Below are positions 23,901 through 36,600 of a stretch of DNA of 64,000 nucleotides, in pieces. The stretch is taken from contig NC_134028.1 in NCBI RefSeq assembly GCF_964204645.1, forward strand, positions 23,534,153-23,598,152, given 5' to 3'. The position numbers and the translations under genes were made by a program. Below the pieces are notes generated by a model, which ran no database searches, had not been told where the DNA came from, and saw nothing but the letters and a program-made list of their open reading frames with translations. The stretch comes from Tubulanus polymorphus. Lineage: Eukaryota; Nemertea; Palaeonemertea; Tubulaniformes; Tubulanidae. Numbering within the stretch: position 1 is the first letter of the stretch; every line of letters begins with the position of its first letter.

Positions 23901-25718
23901 GGATTCTTAACAGATCAAGTCAGAGAAAACAACGTGCATTTCAGGGAATAGTCAGGGGAAAACCAAGTCAAAATTGGCCTCCTTGATTAACCTTATTCTA
24001 GTGTATCTAATTTTGGTCGTAGATCTGTAAATGATCGTCTAATATGAATTATTCTTGTTTGTTACAGAATAACGTTGAATACGCACATAAATCTGCTTAC
24101 GTTAAACTTCGAAGAGGTTGAATGGGATTATACGTTAGAAACCGATAAGATGCCTCCGCTCGTCACGTACGGCTCTTATTCCGACGCGCCTGTTCGCCAG
24201 CGTCCGTACGGGTACATACGCGCCCAGCGTATGAAACAGGCCGGAGCTACAAACACGAAAATTACGCGACACGCTAAAAACGACGCCGTATTCACCGGTC
24301 CGGCGATGACTCCACGAGCCGAGCAGTTGCCGCACAGCGCGAAGAGTCTCAGCGCGAAAAGCATGATGCGTAGTAAACTGATACAACAACGACGCGCCGA
24401 ATCGGCTAAAGAACCGCTGATGAAGACGAAATCGCAACAGAGGATCGTCGACGAACGGCTTGATCTTCGCGACGATGAGAATCGACCGCCTTCGACCGCG
24501 ACTTCCCGACCGCCGAGTTCTAAGCGACCTCCTTCATCTCGCGTCGCGACCGCTAAATCGCGAACTCAATCCGTTTCGATCGCCCCGGCGCCTTCTGAAA
24601 TCCATGACGACGATGACACGCCTATCGTACCGAATCGGAGAATTTCGTGGGCGTTCGAAAAACCGAACATTCCCAAGTGTAAAAACGTTACGTTATCGGA
24701 AACGAAAGCGATTCTTAGATCGCAGATGCGCGCGAAAGAGGTGATTCCACCGCCGGATTTTATCTATCTATCGGTCGCCGCGATTCATAACTCGCAAAGT
24801 CGCGAACCGGCCGCGAAAAATACGGAATCAAATCAAAACTATTCGATTAACGACGCGACGAAGCTTCACAGTCGACCTCCGTCTGCTCCGTCTCGACTCG
24901 ATACTCGAGCGCGACTTCCTCGTAACGAGATCAACGTCGCCGATTTCTGGTCTCAGGCGAGCGACGACGAAGAGGCGATCACCGAGCTCGACTCGGTCGC
25001 GACCCGACCGAAATCAGCGAATAACGAACCGAACGCGTCGAAGACTCCGATACCCGCGATGGAAACGTTCACGACCGATTTTGAAGTCGTCGATAGCTCG
25101 CCGCGTTACAAGAGCATTCATCCGATGAGGGTTAAATCGAGTATTCCTCGCGGAAAGATTATCCGTCCGCATACGGTGAACGTCGCGCAAGGCAGCAGAC
25201 AGCCGAGCGACGTTACAAAACAGAGACCTCATACGGCTGTGGGTCTCGCGCGGCGACCGACCAGCGGTTCGTCGAGTCTGAATCAACGTCCGATGAGTTC
25301 GAAATCGGCCGTTAGCTCGGCGTCGGTTAGAGCTAAACGACGGATTCGACCGGAATCGACGGCGCCTTCGCCGCCCGATGCGGACATGGTTCCGATGTTG
25401 ATGTATCCGCCGAATATGATCGAAAAAATCAAAAACAAAGTGAAATCGATGCACGTATCGCAGCTGTCGATCAGTCGTAGCAGCAGCGAACCGGCTCTGT
25501 TAGGCGTCAATCAATACAACGATCCGATGCGTAGCCACGCCCAATTTAAACTGCGTACGTACGAACAGGAGAAACAGTATCTTCACGATATCGCGAATTT
25601 GTATCGTCAGCAGAAAAAGCAGAAGGTTATTCAAGGCGAGCAGGATAAACGTAAAGCGTGGCTTATGAAAGCGAAAGGTCAAACCCCGACAGCACGGGTT
25701 GTACCGGCGGTTAACTGA
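17924..25718 (+). CDS. fbxw10: F-box and WD-repeat protein, FBXW10-like
   Basis: Substrate-recognition subunit of an SCF-type ubiquitin ligase by family. Exons: 17924-18461, 19138-19619, 20025-20260, 21542-21745, 22052-22173, 22397-22545, 22773-22915, 23340-23498, 24068-25718, all phase-compatible. The ATG lies 5 bases inside its exon (MKHPENNCEPFEF). The N-terminal block has the paired-Cys motif CGACEACQ and RFLHGLVRRF typical of FBXW10. The F-box is in exon 2 (IRCLPVHLSKYILSYLD). WD repeats run from exon 4 to exon 8, with GH and WD dipeptides such as LSGSYDTSIR-CWD, VVSGSKDSTCK-VWD and VVSGSADGRLRIWN. The last exon begins with the conserved LLTLNFEEVEWDY, followed by about 500 residues of low-complexity basic tail with repeated RP-x-S/T motifs (RPPSS, RPHTA, RPTSG, RPMSS, RPKSA). 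This tail is long for the family and has CpG-rich codons. Confidence 0.9.
22590..22697. mobile_element. Fold-back element, GTTGCTCAAAAGTTGG family (copy 1)
   Basis: Starts GGTTGCTCAAAAGTTACC and ends AACCAACTTTTGAGCA, with a complementary inner arm. It lies in FBXW10 intron 6. Shared ends with copies at 29379, 31220, 36527 and 44761 define a family of about 90-130 bp elements with no coding capacity. Confidence 0.75.
22988..23264. repeat. Nested palindrome in an FBXW10 intron
   Basis: The outer arms are GAGAAACCCACAATATCAAT at about 22990 and ATTGATATTGTGGGTTTCTC at about 23243. Inside is a second inverted repeat, with CCCAGTTCCACAGTTGTGAG at about 23020 and its near complement CTCATGACTGTGGAACTGG at about 23108. 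This suggests one fold-back element inserted in another or a single composite MITE. Confidence 0.75.
23727..23985. mobile_element. CAGGGTGGCCAC-family repeat in the last FBXW10 intron
   Basis: Contains the family's internal landmarks: CTGGAAATCAGGGGAAAGTCAGGG, GAGATTGCTAGATCGCGCG and CTATGTTTTACATATTTGAC, with degenerate ends (TTGGCC at both sides). The same order of landmarks is seen at 41995-42135 and 59408-59648. Confidence 0.6.
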
Positions 25719-27652
25719 TCTTACTGTATAGTGCTACTCTTACAGAGCAGGGGCCGGTTAACCGATCAATTTTTGGTTGGATTCGACTGGAGCCATGCGT
25801 GTAGGATTAAAGTAGAATATGAAAACATGATATTTTGGGTCAGTGTAGGTAGTAACAGGGGAGGATTCAGAGGGACTTGTACAATTCCATCAAATTTTTT
25901 GAGCGCCATTTTTCGTTGTTTCAACAAACAAAAAATTAGTGCATTTTAATTCAGGAGTACGTTTGATATTGCCTTTTTGGATATATGACAAATTCAGGTT
26001 GTGCTATAGATCTGCTGGGTGTACCTGTATATGGTTTATTAGCTCAGTGCAGAAGTGATCTAATATTGCCTTTTTGGACATCGAAGCGCCATCTTTTTTG
26101 GATGAGACAAGTTCGTTAAAATTGGCCCCTGGATCCGCTGCTGCGTAGGTAGGTGTTGTAAACTCCAAAATCAGTTCAATTTTGTATTTTGTTTTTACCA
26201 GACAGAGATTACTAAGTTTCATAAAGAAGTATCATAAAACCATTTAACGCTGTAGCAACCTCTATCTTACACAGATTATATTATATTGATACGTATCTGA
26301 AGATAATATTTTATTCGTTAATATTGAGTACAGGGTATATAAGAAAACTTATTATTTGTAATGTAGTTGATTTAGATAAATAAATATATATTTTATACAT
26401 ATATATATTGTATATTTCATACATAAAAATACATACACATGACCTTTATGCTTGCTACAGACTTATAGCACATAAGCCTATGAGAAACAAACTTGTTGTG
26501 ATATTTGTTGTATTGTAGATTCATTATATAAATCGTCCGTCCTCTAATTTATGATGTTATCATCGTATATTTGTAACCATAATGAAATTAAAGTTTATTT
26601 ATTTTACCTGTATTTGATTAGTTTCTTAAATTAATCAAGATTTTAGTTAGAATCCAGAATATTCTAGTCCAAACCGCTTTAGTTAAGTTGGCACAGCTGG
26701 GACCATTCATTATGACTATCCAAATGACGACTTAGACATTGTAAATTTGAATTCGAAATATAGATTGGGACTCAACATTGAGACGACTTAGACTTAACAA
26801 AGTTTCACTGAACCTCAATAGTACCTTAATGAAGAAATAACATGGTTTGTAGTACGGTAAGTAAGACTTAACCAAAAGTAAGCACAGGAAAAGGTAAAAA
26901 CTTTTTTAGAGAATTACGCCCATGATAGATGACATTGTAACAGCTCATCATTTGTCAAACTATCACAATAACCTTCAACATACAGACTGACCCTGTAGGT
27001 CTACTAACTTTTAACCAAATTCAAAAAGTAGCACTAGTAGACTTGCTACAAACCATGTCAAATTATGACAAACTAAATTGGTTTATCTGGGGAATAAACT
27101 TCAGTCAAACCTTCAACAAAGATCGGAGCTTCAACTCCGCAGATTCCACAACAACAACAGGAATATTCTTATATTTCATATAAGAAACGTTTTATTAAAA
27201 ATTTTGATTAGCGTATCATCGTCATTTTGAACACAATTACTCAGACACAGTATATAAAACATTCATATCAAAATCTTAAATTAATCAATCATCTGGAATT
27301 ATTAGGAAGCAATAAATAAACTACATCTATATACATTAAATAAAGCTAGGCCGGCTAGCTCAGTAAGAACCTACATGTCTATAAAAATTTTAATAACAAT
27401 TCTACTTAGCATTTACTGAATCTACTTAGCATTTACTGAATGTAATAGTCTAGTGGAACCAGTCCACATACAGTAATAAATAATACTATGAACCCAAAAC
27501 CAATCCTACTTAATGTTTCGTCATTACTGACATATCCATCCTACATCTAAACAGCACGAAATAAAAACTGCTTTCTTCAATCATAAAATACTGATACAGT
27601 CGATGTGTTCACAAGGATTTGTGAGCACAGATTGAATGCAATAGTACAGCGT
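25719..27652. other. Convergent 3' regions of FBXW10 and CEP112
   Basis: Holds the 3' UTR of FBXW10 (plus) and of CEP112 (minus). Candidate poly(A) signals are AATAAA near 26380 and ATTAAA near 26587 on the plus strand, and AATAAA on the minus strand near 27190. A repeat-like stretch with CAGGGGCCGGTTAACC at about 25746 and TTGGCCCCTGG at about 26121 may be another inverted-repeat element. A 20-bp sequence is doubled in tandem at about 27402-27441. No coding exon was seen. Confidence 0.5.
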
Positions 27653-30600
27653 TTAAGAAGTTAATTTAATGGGCGACGAGTGCCTCGGTCCGAGGTATCC
27701 ATCCTTACGATCGAGCTCATCTTGTAACAACGAAGATCTCTGTTGTAACGAATTCACTTGGCTCTTCAGTGATATGATGGTTTCTTCAAGATCCTGAAAA
27801 AAGATATATTACATATTTCATCTCATATCCCTTTATTTAGAATTTTCACTTATATGAAGATACCAATATGTACTATAATGAATGATTCTACTATTAATGA
27901 TATCTTCGTCATTCTGTCAGAAACTTAAGACATTATCAATTATAGGATTATTCATTATCTTCTACACAAAGAATGCATCGGTTTATCAGTCAGTGAAACA
28001 TAAGTACCTTTTGCATCGCGACCGGCAAAAGACCTTTTATTCTCTTTTCGTACAGCATTTTAACATGGATCATTTTATGTTCGTGGTCGACGTCCATTTC
28101 TTGAAGTTTACGCTCCAGATTTTGCACCAACGAGTGCTGCGATTCTAGTTGTTCTTGCAGACTCTGAAAGAATTAAACAAGTCTTGGTAACAGTGACCTC
28201 TTCATACGACTTGTTCGTTCTCGTGGAAATCATGAACGTACCTGCAGTGTAATAGCGTGTTGACGATTCAAAGATCTTTTGTCATCTTCCTGTTTAGCGA
28301 AAACTTCCTGGAAATGTTGTTCTCTTTGAACAATCTCACTAGAAAATAACGATTTGAATTCATTAAAAGTTGTTTGATTGAATAAGACACAACGCCGGCA
28401 TATGCGAATAGCACTTACCTTTTATGTTCTTGTCTCATATGATCAACAGTCGAATTCAATTCAGATATCGTCTAAAATAACAACGGCATAAGATGAATTT
28501 TACGGTCAAAGTCGTCTGTTTTGGTCAATGGACAATCATTATGTGACTTATCCAAATGACGACTTAGATTTTAGTGAAAATGAATTGGAAATGCAAATTA
28601 GGACTAAAAATTAACTGATTTGACAACTTATACGATGACGATGTATGCAAGTTTGACTGTAGTCTCTTTCTTACCTCGAGTGCTTTCTGATTTCTGAGTG
28701 AGTATTCTTTCTCTATATCTCTAAGTCTGTTATTCGTCTGAAAACAGATTCAAAATCGAATAACTCAGTCGCTTTAAACTACGAAACATCGAATCGAAAA
28801 ATATACCGAGAAGTATCTCAATGGATACCTTTTCGAGTTCTCTCTCCATCTCGACGCTGTGTTGTTTCTGTAAATCGATACGTTGTTGATCTAACTGACA
28901 GCGTAGTTTATTGATTTGCGACTCGTGGTCGCGTTGTATTTTCTGTTTCTCCTCTTCTCGTAATAAACCGAGTTCGACGAGTTGCTGTTTGCGGAGTTGA
29001 TTCGACTGCATGACCTCCTCGCGTAACTGACGCACGCTTTGTTCCAACTCGGCTATCATCTGAAAACAACGACACATTTAGTGAAGATCCAGGCTCATTG
29101 TACCCTATAAACACTCAATTTACAGTTTATGGCCAAAGTCACCTTCTTGAAGCTTATAGACAGTAAATCACTGTTATGGGTTCTTGCAGATCAGGGAATC
29201 CAAAATCCCTGATATTACCCTGACCCATGACCAAATATTCCCGGATTGAATAATAAGATTTTTCACCACAAGAACAACAAAAATTCCCAGATTCGTCCTT
29301 GATTTTCAAGAAAAGAGCCAGAATTCCCTGACATACCCTACATCCCAAATTCCCTGATCTGTTGTTAGGGGCCTGGGGCCAGTTGCTCAAAAAGTTGGTT
29401 AACCAGCGGATAAATACCATAGTTACAATGAACTTTTAATTGTCACTATGTCAGTTATCCACTGGATGACCCTATACAAACTTTTGAGCAACTGACCACT
29501 GATTCACAGATAATATCTCAAGTTTTCCCACCTTCGAATCGCGATCTCGTTGATTTTTCGAACGTTCTTCGATTTCGGTTTTCTCGATCGTGAAGTGTTC
29601 CCTCAAACTGGCGAGTTCCTGCTCGTGCTCGGTGTGAAATAGTTCACGTTCTGTGTGGTGATTGTGTATCAACTGTGAACGCTCGTGTTCAAATTGAACT
29701 TTTAAAGCTGCCATCTAAAAATGAATAACCATAATTATCTATTGTGAAGATTCAGCTGTTCTAATACTGCTGACTATAAACTATTTCTTATTTCATCGAA
29801 TTCGTAAATAAAGCACTGATTACCTCTTGTTCGTGTTTCTGTTTTATCTCTTCAACTCGTCGATTAAACTCTTGCGATTGTTTCTCTCGTAGTTCTTTTG
29901 ATTTATTTAAATCGGCCTCAACCATCTCCATCTAAACACCGCGTAAAGTTATAACCCTTTAATCTAAAATTCTGTCTGTCGGGAGGCGCTGTTTAGATAG
30001 TGAAATGTGTTTCATACCTGATGTTTCATGTCGTCGTACATACGTCCTGAATTACGTTCGACCTGAGTTTTAAACTCTTCTAAAGCCTGTTCTGCTTGTT
30101 GCGCTTGTAATTTGTTCTGTTCACTCAATCTTTGTATCTCTTCTTCATTTTCTCTACAATATTAAGAAATCCATATGTAAAACCGCTCACAGGGTGGCCA
30201 CTTTCCGCCCGTTTACAAATCCCCTGAGTTTTCTTCAATTTTTCCATGTGATTACAAAAATTCCTAAAGAAGTTCTAAGTTTAAAATGTTAGAATTCTTT
30301 CATTCTTCCGTAAAACACATATTGATAAAGAAACACGTGATCAATAGCATTATCTGAATACCCTGAGTTTTAAGATTTATCAGATTCCCTGAGTAAGAGT
30401 TTTCCAGGTTTTCCAGGTCAGCAGTCACCCTGACCCACACGTTTGAGAATCAATACATAAAAGATGCCTCTACTTACCTAACAGTTAGTTCTAAACGACG
30501 AATCTTTCTTTGAGATTCCTGGTCTTGTTGTTCCATTTCTTTCTGCAATCCGTTAATCTGCAAAAACGACAAATAAGTCAGCTTGAAGACCAGGTGTTTA

Positions 30601-33600
30601 TAAAAGACCCGCAATATTGAGGATTAATAACTGAAAATTAGTTACGTTGATGTTTCAAGTACAATGACTTTACCCATCTTCATATTCATTTGAAATCAAG
30701 AACAAATATCTGATGGTCGCAAGCATTTTACTCGAAATGTCAATAATAACTAATCTATAGTCGTTCATCTTCAATATTTCAATGAAAACAATTGGAAATT
30801 CAGTATGATAGGTTCAGATAGACAACGGTACCTTTTTCTCGTGTAAATGCTCCAGATGTAACTTGTCTTGCTGTTGGACTTGTTCCATTTCCTAAAAAAA
30901 AAGAAAAATAATCGCGATATTTTCTCATCGTCGTTTCACCGACATCGTTCGTCCAAGCGATGAAATCATTCGTGCACAAACCCTGATTTGTCGCGTTCGT
31001 TGATTTTCTAATTCTTGCATCGCTTGTTTCAAATGAGCCACGTGAGATTCTAAATCGGCCGTTATATCAGCAGACTGTCGAAGCAAACACAAATACAGCA
31101 TCAGTTTCAGTTCAAAATAGCAAAACTATTTACGAGAATTTCGATGAGGGGGTCGTCAGGTCGATGAACTGTAGATTTTCAACTCCTTTACCTCTGTTTT
31201 CGTAACAAAACACCAGGGACCAGTTGCTCAAAAGTTGGTTCAAGATAACCGGCGGATAAATACTTGTACCAAAGTTACGATAACTTTTGTCACTATGTCA
31301 ACTATCCACTGTTTAACTCTAACCAACTCTTGAGCAACTTGCCCCAGGATCTTTGTAACTTTTTTCACAAAGTTTTCACATTTTTTTCACAACAAGGTGG
31401 AACTATATATACAATCACTGCTCACAATCTGAACAGATTGGAATGAAATTTCTTAAATTCCAACACAGCGACTGTATAAATTCTGAGCCAACAGAATATG
31501 GTATCAAGAGGGGATCAAAATATTTTCACAAAACTTTTTCATACATTTTCATGATTTTTCGCATTATTTTCCACATAAATCTGAACCCTGCAAAGATGAA
31601 TTGGAATTAAATACCTTCGCAGCTGCTAAAGCGTGTTCTTGTTTCAAGAACTCAAACTGAGCGTCGTGTTTGTTTTTAGACGTTCGTATCTCCGTTTCGA
31701 AATCATTGACGCTTCGTTTGTGTTCTCTTTCCAACAAAGACAACCTGTAAAACAAAACAACTACCATCAGCACACACAGAAAACAGAGACGATATCTGGA
31801 TGCATAACAGGGCTCGATTTTAGCAGTATCCCGAAAGGTACTAGATTTTTCGTTGCAAAACGAAAATTTGAAATGAAACTTTCCCGGACAGGATGAGAAA
31901 TTCTGTTAATTATCGACCAAATTATTTCCTATGTTTTCTTGATCGGAATCTTAAATCAAGGACAAACCAGGAAACTGGGATTCCGACGATGGAGGATCTT
32001 GTAATCCAAGAAGATACTCTCTAGATTGTATAAACCGAGCGTTGAAGGATTTTCCATAATGAACTTACTTTTGTTGAGTGTCCAGTAAATCAGAATTCAG
32101 TTTCTCGTTGTTCATTTGAAGATCGGATCTCTCTTTTTCGAGTTGATTTTTCAGTTGCGTCGTCACTTCAGCATCGGCCGTCAACGTCTGAACCCGGGCC
32201 TCTAATTCTTTAATTACCGCGTTCTACAACAGAGAAATTTGCCGGTCACTCACAGTCAACTCCTTGATAATAAGATAAAACCCACTATCTACAGATTAAA
32301 AGAATTTAAAAACAAGAATTTATTTATTCAATCTAAAATATATATAAGACACGACGTTTCGATCTCACCCTAGAGATCATCGTCATCCGCACCTGACGAT
32401 GATCTCTAGGGTGAGATCGTTTCTTATATATATTTAGATTGAATAAATAAATTCTTGTTTTTAAATTCTTTTAATCTGTAGATAGTGGGTTTTTATCTTA
32501 TTATCTGTTCACCACGTTTGAGTGTGGTTATCGTTCTAACTCCTTGATAATTTCAAACTAGCCGAGAACGATTACTCACGGTCTGCGCAGCCTGAAGGCT
32601 GTAGTCATCTTCCATCTTCTGGAGTCTTGCGTTTGTATCTTCGAGTAATTCTTGTATGTTCGCAGTGTGCTGTTTCTGCAGATCAATTTTCTCCTGTTCG
32701 AACTCACTAACGGCGTCTTGTAACTGGAAAATAAGTACGATTTAAGTAACACATTTTAACCTTTCCAACAGATGACGAATAACCGCGAGTTTCATACCCT
32801 TTGCTCGTATTCTGTACGTCTAGCTATATCAGTTTCTTCAATCGCTCTCTTCAGATCTGTTATCTGTTTTTCCTTGTTGTCTTTGACGGTTGATAGTTCC
32901 TTCGTCAAGGCATGCACTAATCGACACCGAAAAAAAATAAATCATATGAAAACATGTCATAAATGCCTGGGCTGGATTTATAGACTGGTATCAACTTTAA
33001 TTCAGGGGTTAACTACTAATCCACACCAAAAAAAGAAATCATATGAAAACATGTCATAAATGCCTGTGCTGGTTTTATAGACTGGTATCAACTTTAATTC
33101 AGGGGTTAACTCAGTTGCATATAAATTGAGTTAGCCCCCGGTTAAAGATAATACCAGTCTACAAAACTCGCCCCTGTGTTTTAGATAATTCATCGCAAGA
33201 ACTATGCATGAAATTGATCAAGACCGAGAATCTTCAATCTCAGAATTCTCCGATTTCCACGAGAAAATACCAGAATTTGAAATCCTAAATCCCCCCGATT
33301 TCCCTTATCATCCCCAGGAACCCTGTAATTAGTAAAATAATACCAGTATTCCTGACGATGACTATTAGGATCAAGTCGACGTCTTTTTCATTAATGCTCG
33401 GGATTTTCTCGTACTGTCGTTCCAACGCGGACAGAGTAGTATCATCGAGATTATCATATCGTAGCATTTCAGTACCAATGAAACTTACATTTACGCTCCA
33501 TTTTAGACAAACTATCCTCTTGATCTTTCGCCTTCGAGCGATAGTGACCTTTCACATCTTCGATTTCGGCATTCTTACGATCAAGGATCTACAAATAGGA

Positions 33601-36600
33601 CACAAGATTTTAAGGATCTTAATGCTAAACTCGCATCAAAATCGGTTTTTAAACTGGTGATGAAATTCAAAATCTTACCTTTTGAACTGCAGTATCATGT
33701 CTTTGTTGGAGCTTTAATTTCTCTTCGTGAAACTTAGCTTCCAAAATTTTTGTCTTCATTTCCAACTACATCGTACGATAGAAAAGACAACTTTTATTAT
33801 TATGTGACCGATTCAAATTTTTCGTTAAGATTTCGCAATCACTCGTATTTGATATTTCTCGTACCTCTTTCTCGTGAATCCTGACGAGACTTTGTTCATC
33901 GCGGTACGATTTCAGCGATGATAAAGTATCTCCAGCCTGAATCGGAACAATTAGACCAGAAATCAGTAGCGATAGTTGTTATACAACAGAGTCAAATTGT
34001 CAAACTTTTCACATCAATATACCAGGATTTTTTCAAATTTTTTCCCCGAACTAATAATCAAAGTTTTCATATTTTTTTCACATCAAAATACCAGGGCCCG
34101 GTTTCATAGACTGAGTATCAAAGTTACTCAAAGGGGTAAATCCTTAATCTGGGTGACAACCACCATAGTAACAATGAGAAAGCATGGTTATAACTGATGA
34201 ATTTCAAAATATTTCCAGGGATTATTTCTCTTCCACATCTATGAAACCTAGCCCTGGATCCCCCCGAACTAAATATTTTTTCTTGAATTTTCACACATTT
34301 TACTTGACTTTTCTGATTTTGTAAACTTAGCTGTCAGCATACTTATAGTATAGTTACTTACCGGGTTAAGAAGTTTACGTGGAGAGTGAGAATGTCTTCT
34401 GGTAGTAGGTGCAACTAAAATACGGCAAACAAATATTCGCTTTATTACTGATGCTGTTGTTGGTAAGGGCTGTAATGTGCAGCATTGAAATGTATGAATT
34501 TACCTTCAACAGCTTCATCCTCATCCGAGGAAATTTGGAAAACTTTTCTTCGAACCACCGGGGCGTCATCCTGCAAGAACAAATCTCAAAATCTAGCCAA
34601 TCATGGATTTACTGCGATACCAGCCATCCCATCAGATGGCGGGACAAACAGTCACTTGATCTGCTAAGAATCCAATCAATTAACGCAGTCAAATATGTAA
34701 AACATAGATGGAAACTGTTTGATTTAACCCTTTCAGTGCTGGCTAATTAATACCCTATAGTGCTAAGGATAATTTGAAGATTTTGAAAAATTCCACCCTA
34801 GTGTGTTGAATAACGGGAATAGCACTATAGTGCGTCTACACCGCGGCGCGGTATATCGTTAGTTACTAATATTTCACTATGTTTGACAGGTGCTGCCATG
34901 TTTCAAGAGAGATAATTAGTAATTACTAATCAAATCAATTATGAATTTACGAATCAATGATGGATTTTGCTAATACACCGCACTGCGGTGTAGACGCACT
35001 GAAAGGGTTAAAGTACGATCTAGCGATCCTTACATATTGCCCTTCTTTACAAAATTCCCTGACCTGATTCCCTGATATCCAAGTCATAGGCCACCTTTCT
35101 TACCTTCGAAAATTTCACGCGTTCTCCATAAAGTTTTGATCGTGGAGATCTCGACCTCGATCTGGTTGTCGGACTCGGAGATCTACTGCCAGTCATAGCT
35201 AGTCTCGTGGCCGACTGGGTTCGTCTACCCATCGTCGGAGATCGCGATTTCGCTAGTCTCTCCCCGTCGCTGCCGGACCTTTGACCATCGCCTAAATCCG
35301 AAACCCAGTCCGGTACTCGAGATATAATCGGTAGCTGAAATAGAAAAGTAATGCAGTCTTTCGTGTTGTATACTGAAATTAAATCAAATGCAAAATCTCA
35401 CAATTGTTGAAAATTTAACGAAAATATAGATATATTTCAGGTGGTTACTACCGCCTTTATTCAGTTTTAGTCTTTTTTTTTTAACTGAAGAAAGGTGCTA
35501 GTCTGAAATATTTATAGTATTTTAGATAAACGTTTTAATGTTTCAACAATTATGGGATTCTACATCAAGATATTGTATATATCTTACTGATTCAGAAATT
35601 GAATTGGTAAAAACATTATTATTGGTAAAAACACCTTATTTCAAAAAAGTGTTTGAAACAATCAAACTGAAACTAACCTGCTCCTCGGGACCCTTAACGT
35701 TGCCAGGTTCGTCGAAATAAATAGACTGAAATAACATAAAACGAACAAAACTAAATAAAAAATCTACAACTGAATTCACTAGAGATAAACGATACCTGAT
35801 AAACGTAACGTCGCTTAGATTCGAGCCTTTCAATTAGCGTAAAATACATCTACATAATAATTGTAATCGATTTAAGAGAGAAACAAAAACGGATTTCTTA
35901 GGAAGGTTTTGATTAGTCTCTATTGATCCTGGAATTCTCTTCTGGCGCGTGCGTTTCGACCAGAATATATGGAAACTTAGGCAAATTGTTCCATTTAGGC
36001 TTTACTGCGAGGAAAAAATAGTCGTTAAAAACTGGTTGACTGAAATTTTATACGGAGCACCGTGCTCCTGAAAAGCATAATTTGTAAACCTGATAGGCTA
36101 GATACGACCGGTAGAGAGTTTGTAATCATCTGGAATTGCTATTCCTAAACTAGAATGTTCAAACGAAACCTGCCTCTTAATAAAATAAAACTTACCATGT
36201 ACGCAGGTAGTGTGGCCAGTGGACCTTCCTCCGGCCTCGTCACAAACGGACCTTCAAGGGTGCCTTTCTTCAACATGTGCAACAGCAGTTGCGAGTAGAG
36301 ATTACGATTTTTACTAAAATGAAAATAAACATTTGGCTGATACAAACGTCTTACTACAAATTGACGGATTTGTATTCCAGCACACACACACACACATACC
36401 GGCCGGTTATTCCAGGGACACACTGCTCGCACAGTTTTTTAATCCATAGTGCACATCTTTGACATTCTGAAAAAGATCCAAGGATGAATTCAAACAGTTC
36501 TATATCATTGGAATAAAGATCAGGGACCAGTTGCTCAAAAGTTGGTTGAAGATACCTGGCAGATAGATATATATAAACAGTGAACTACTCACTGGTTAAC

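Noticed and set aside
24135-24437. Minus-strand open frames inside the last FBXW10 exon (also near 25014-25510)
   Set aside because: Shadow frames produced by the CpG-rich, Arg-rich plus-strand coding sequence.
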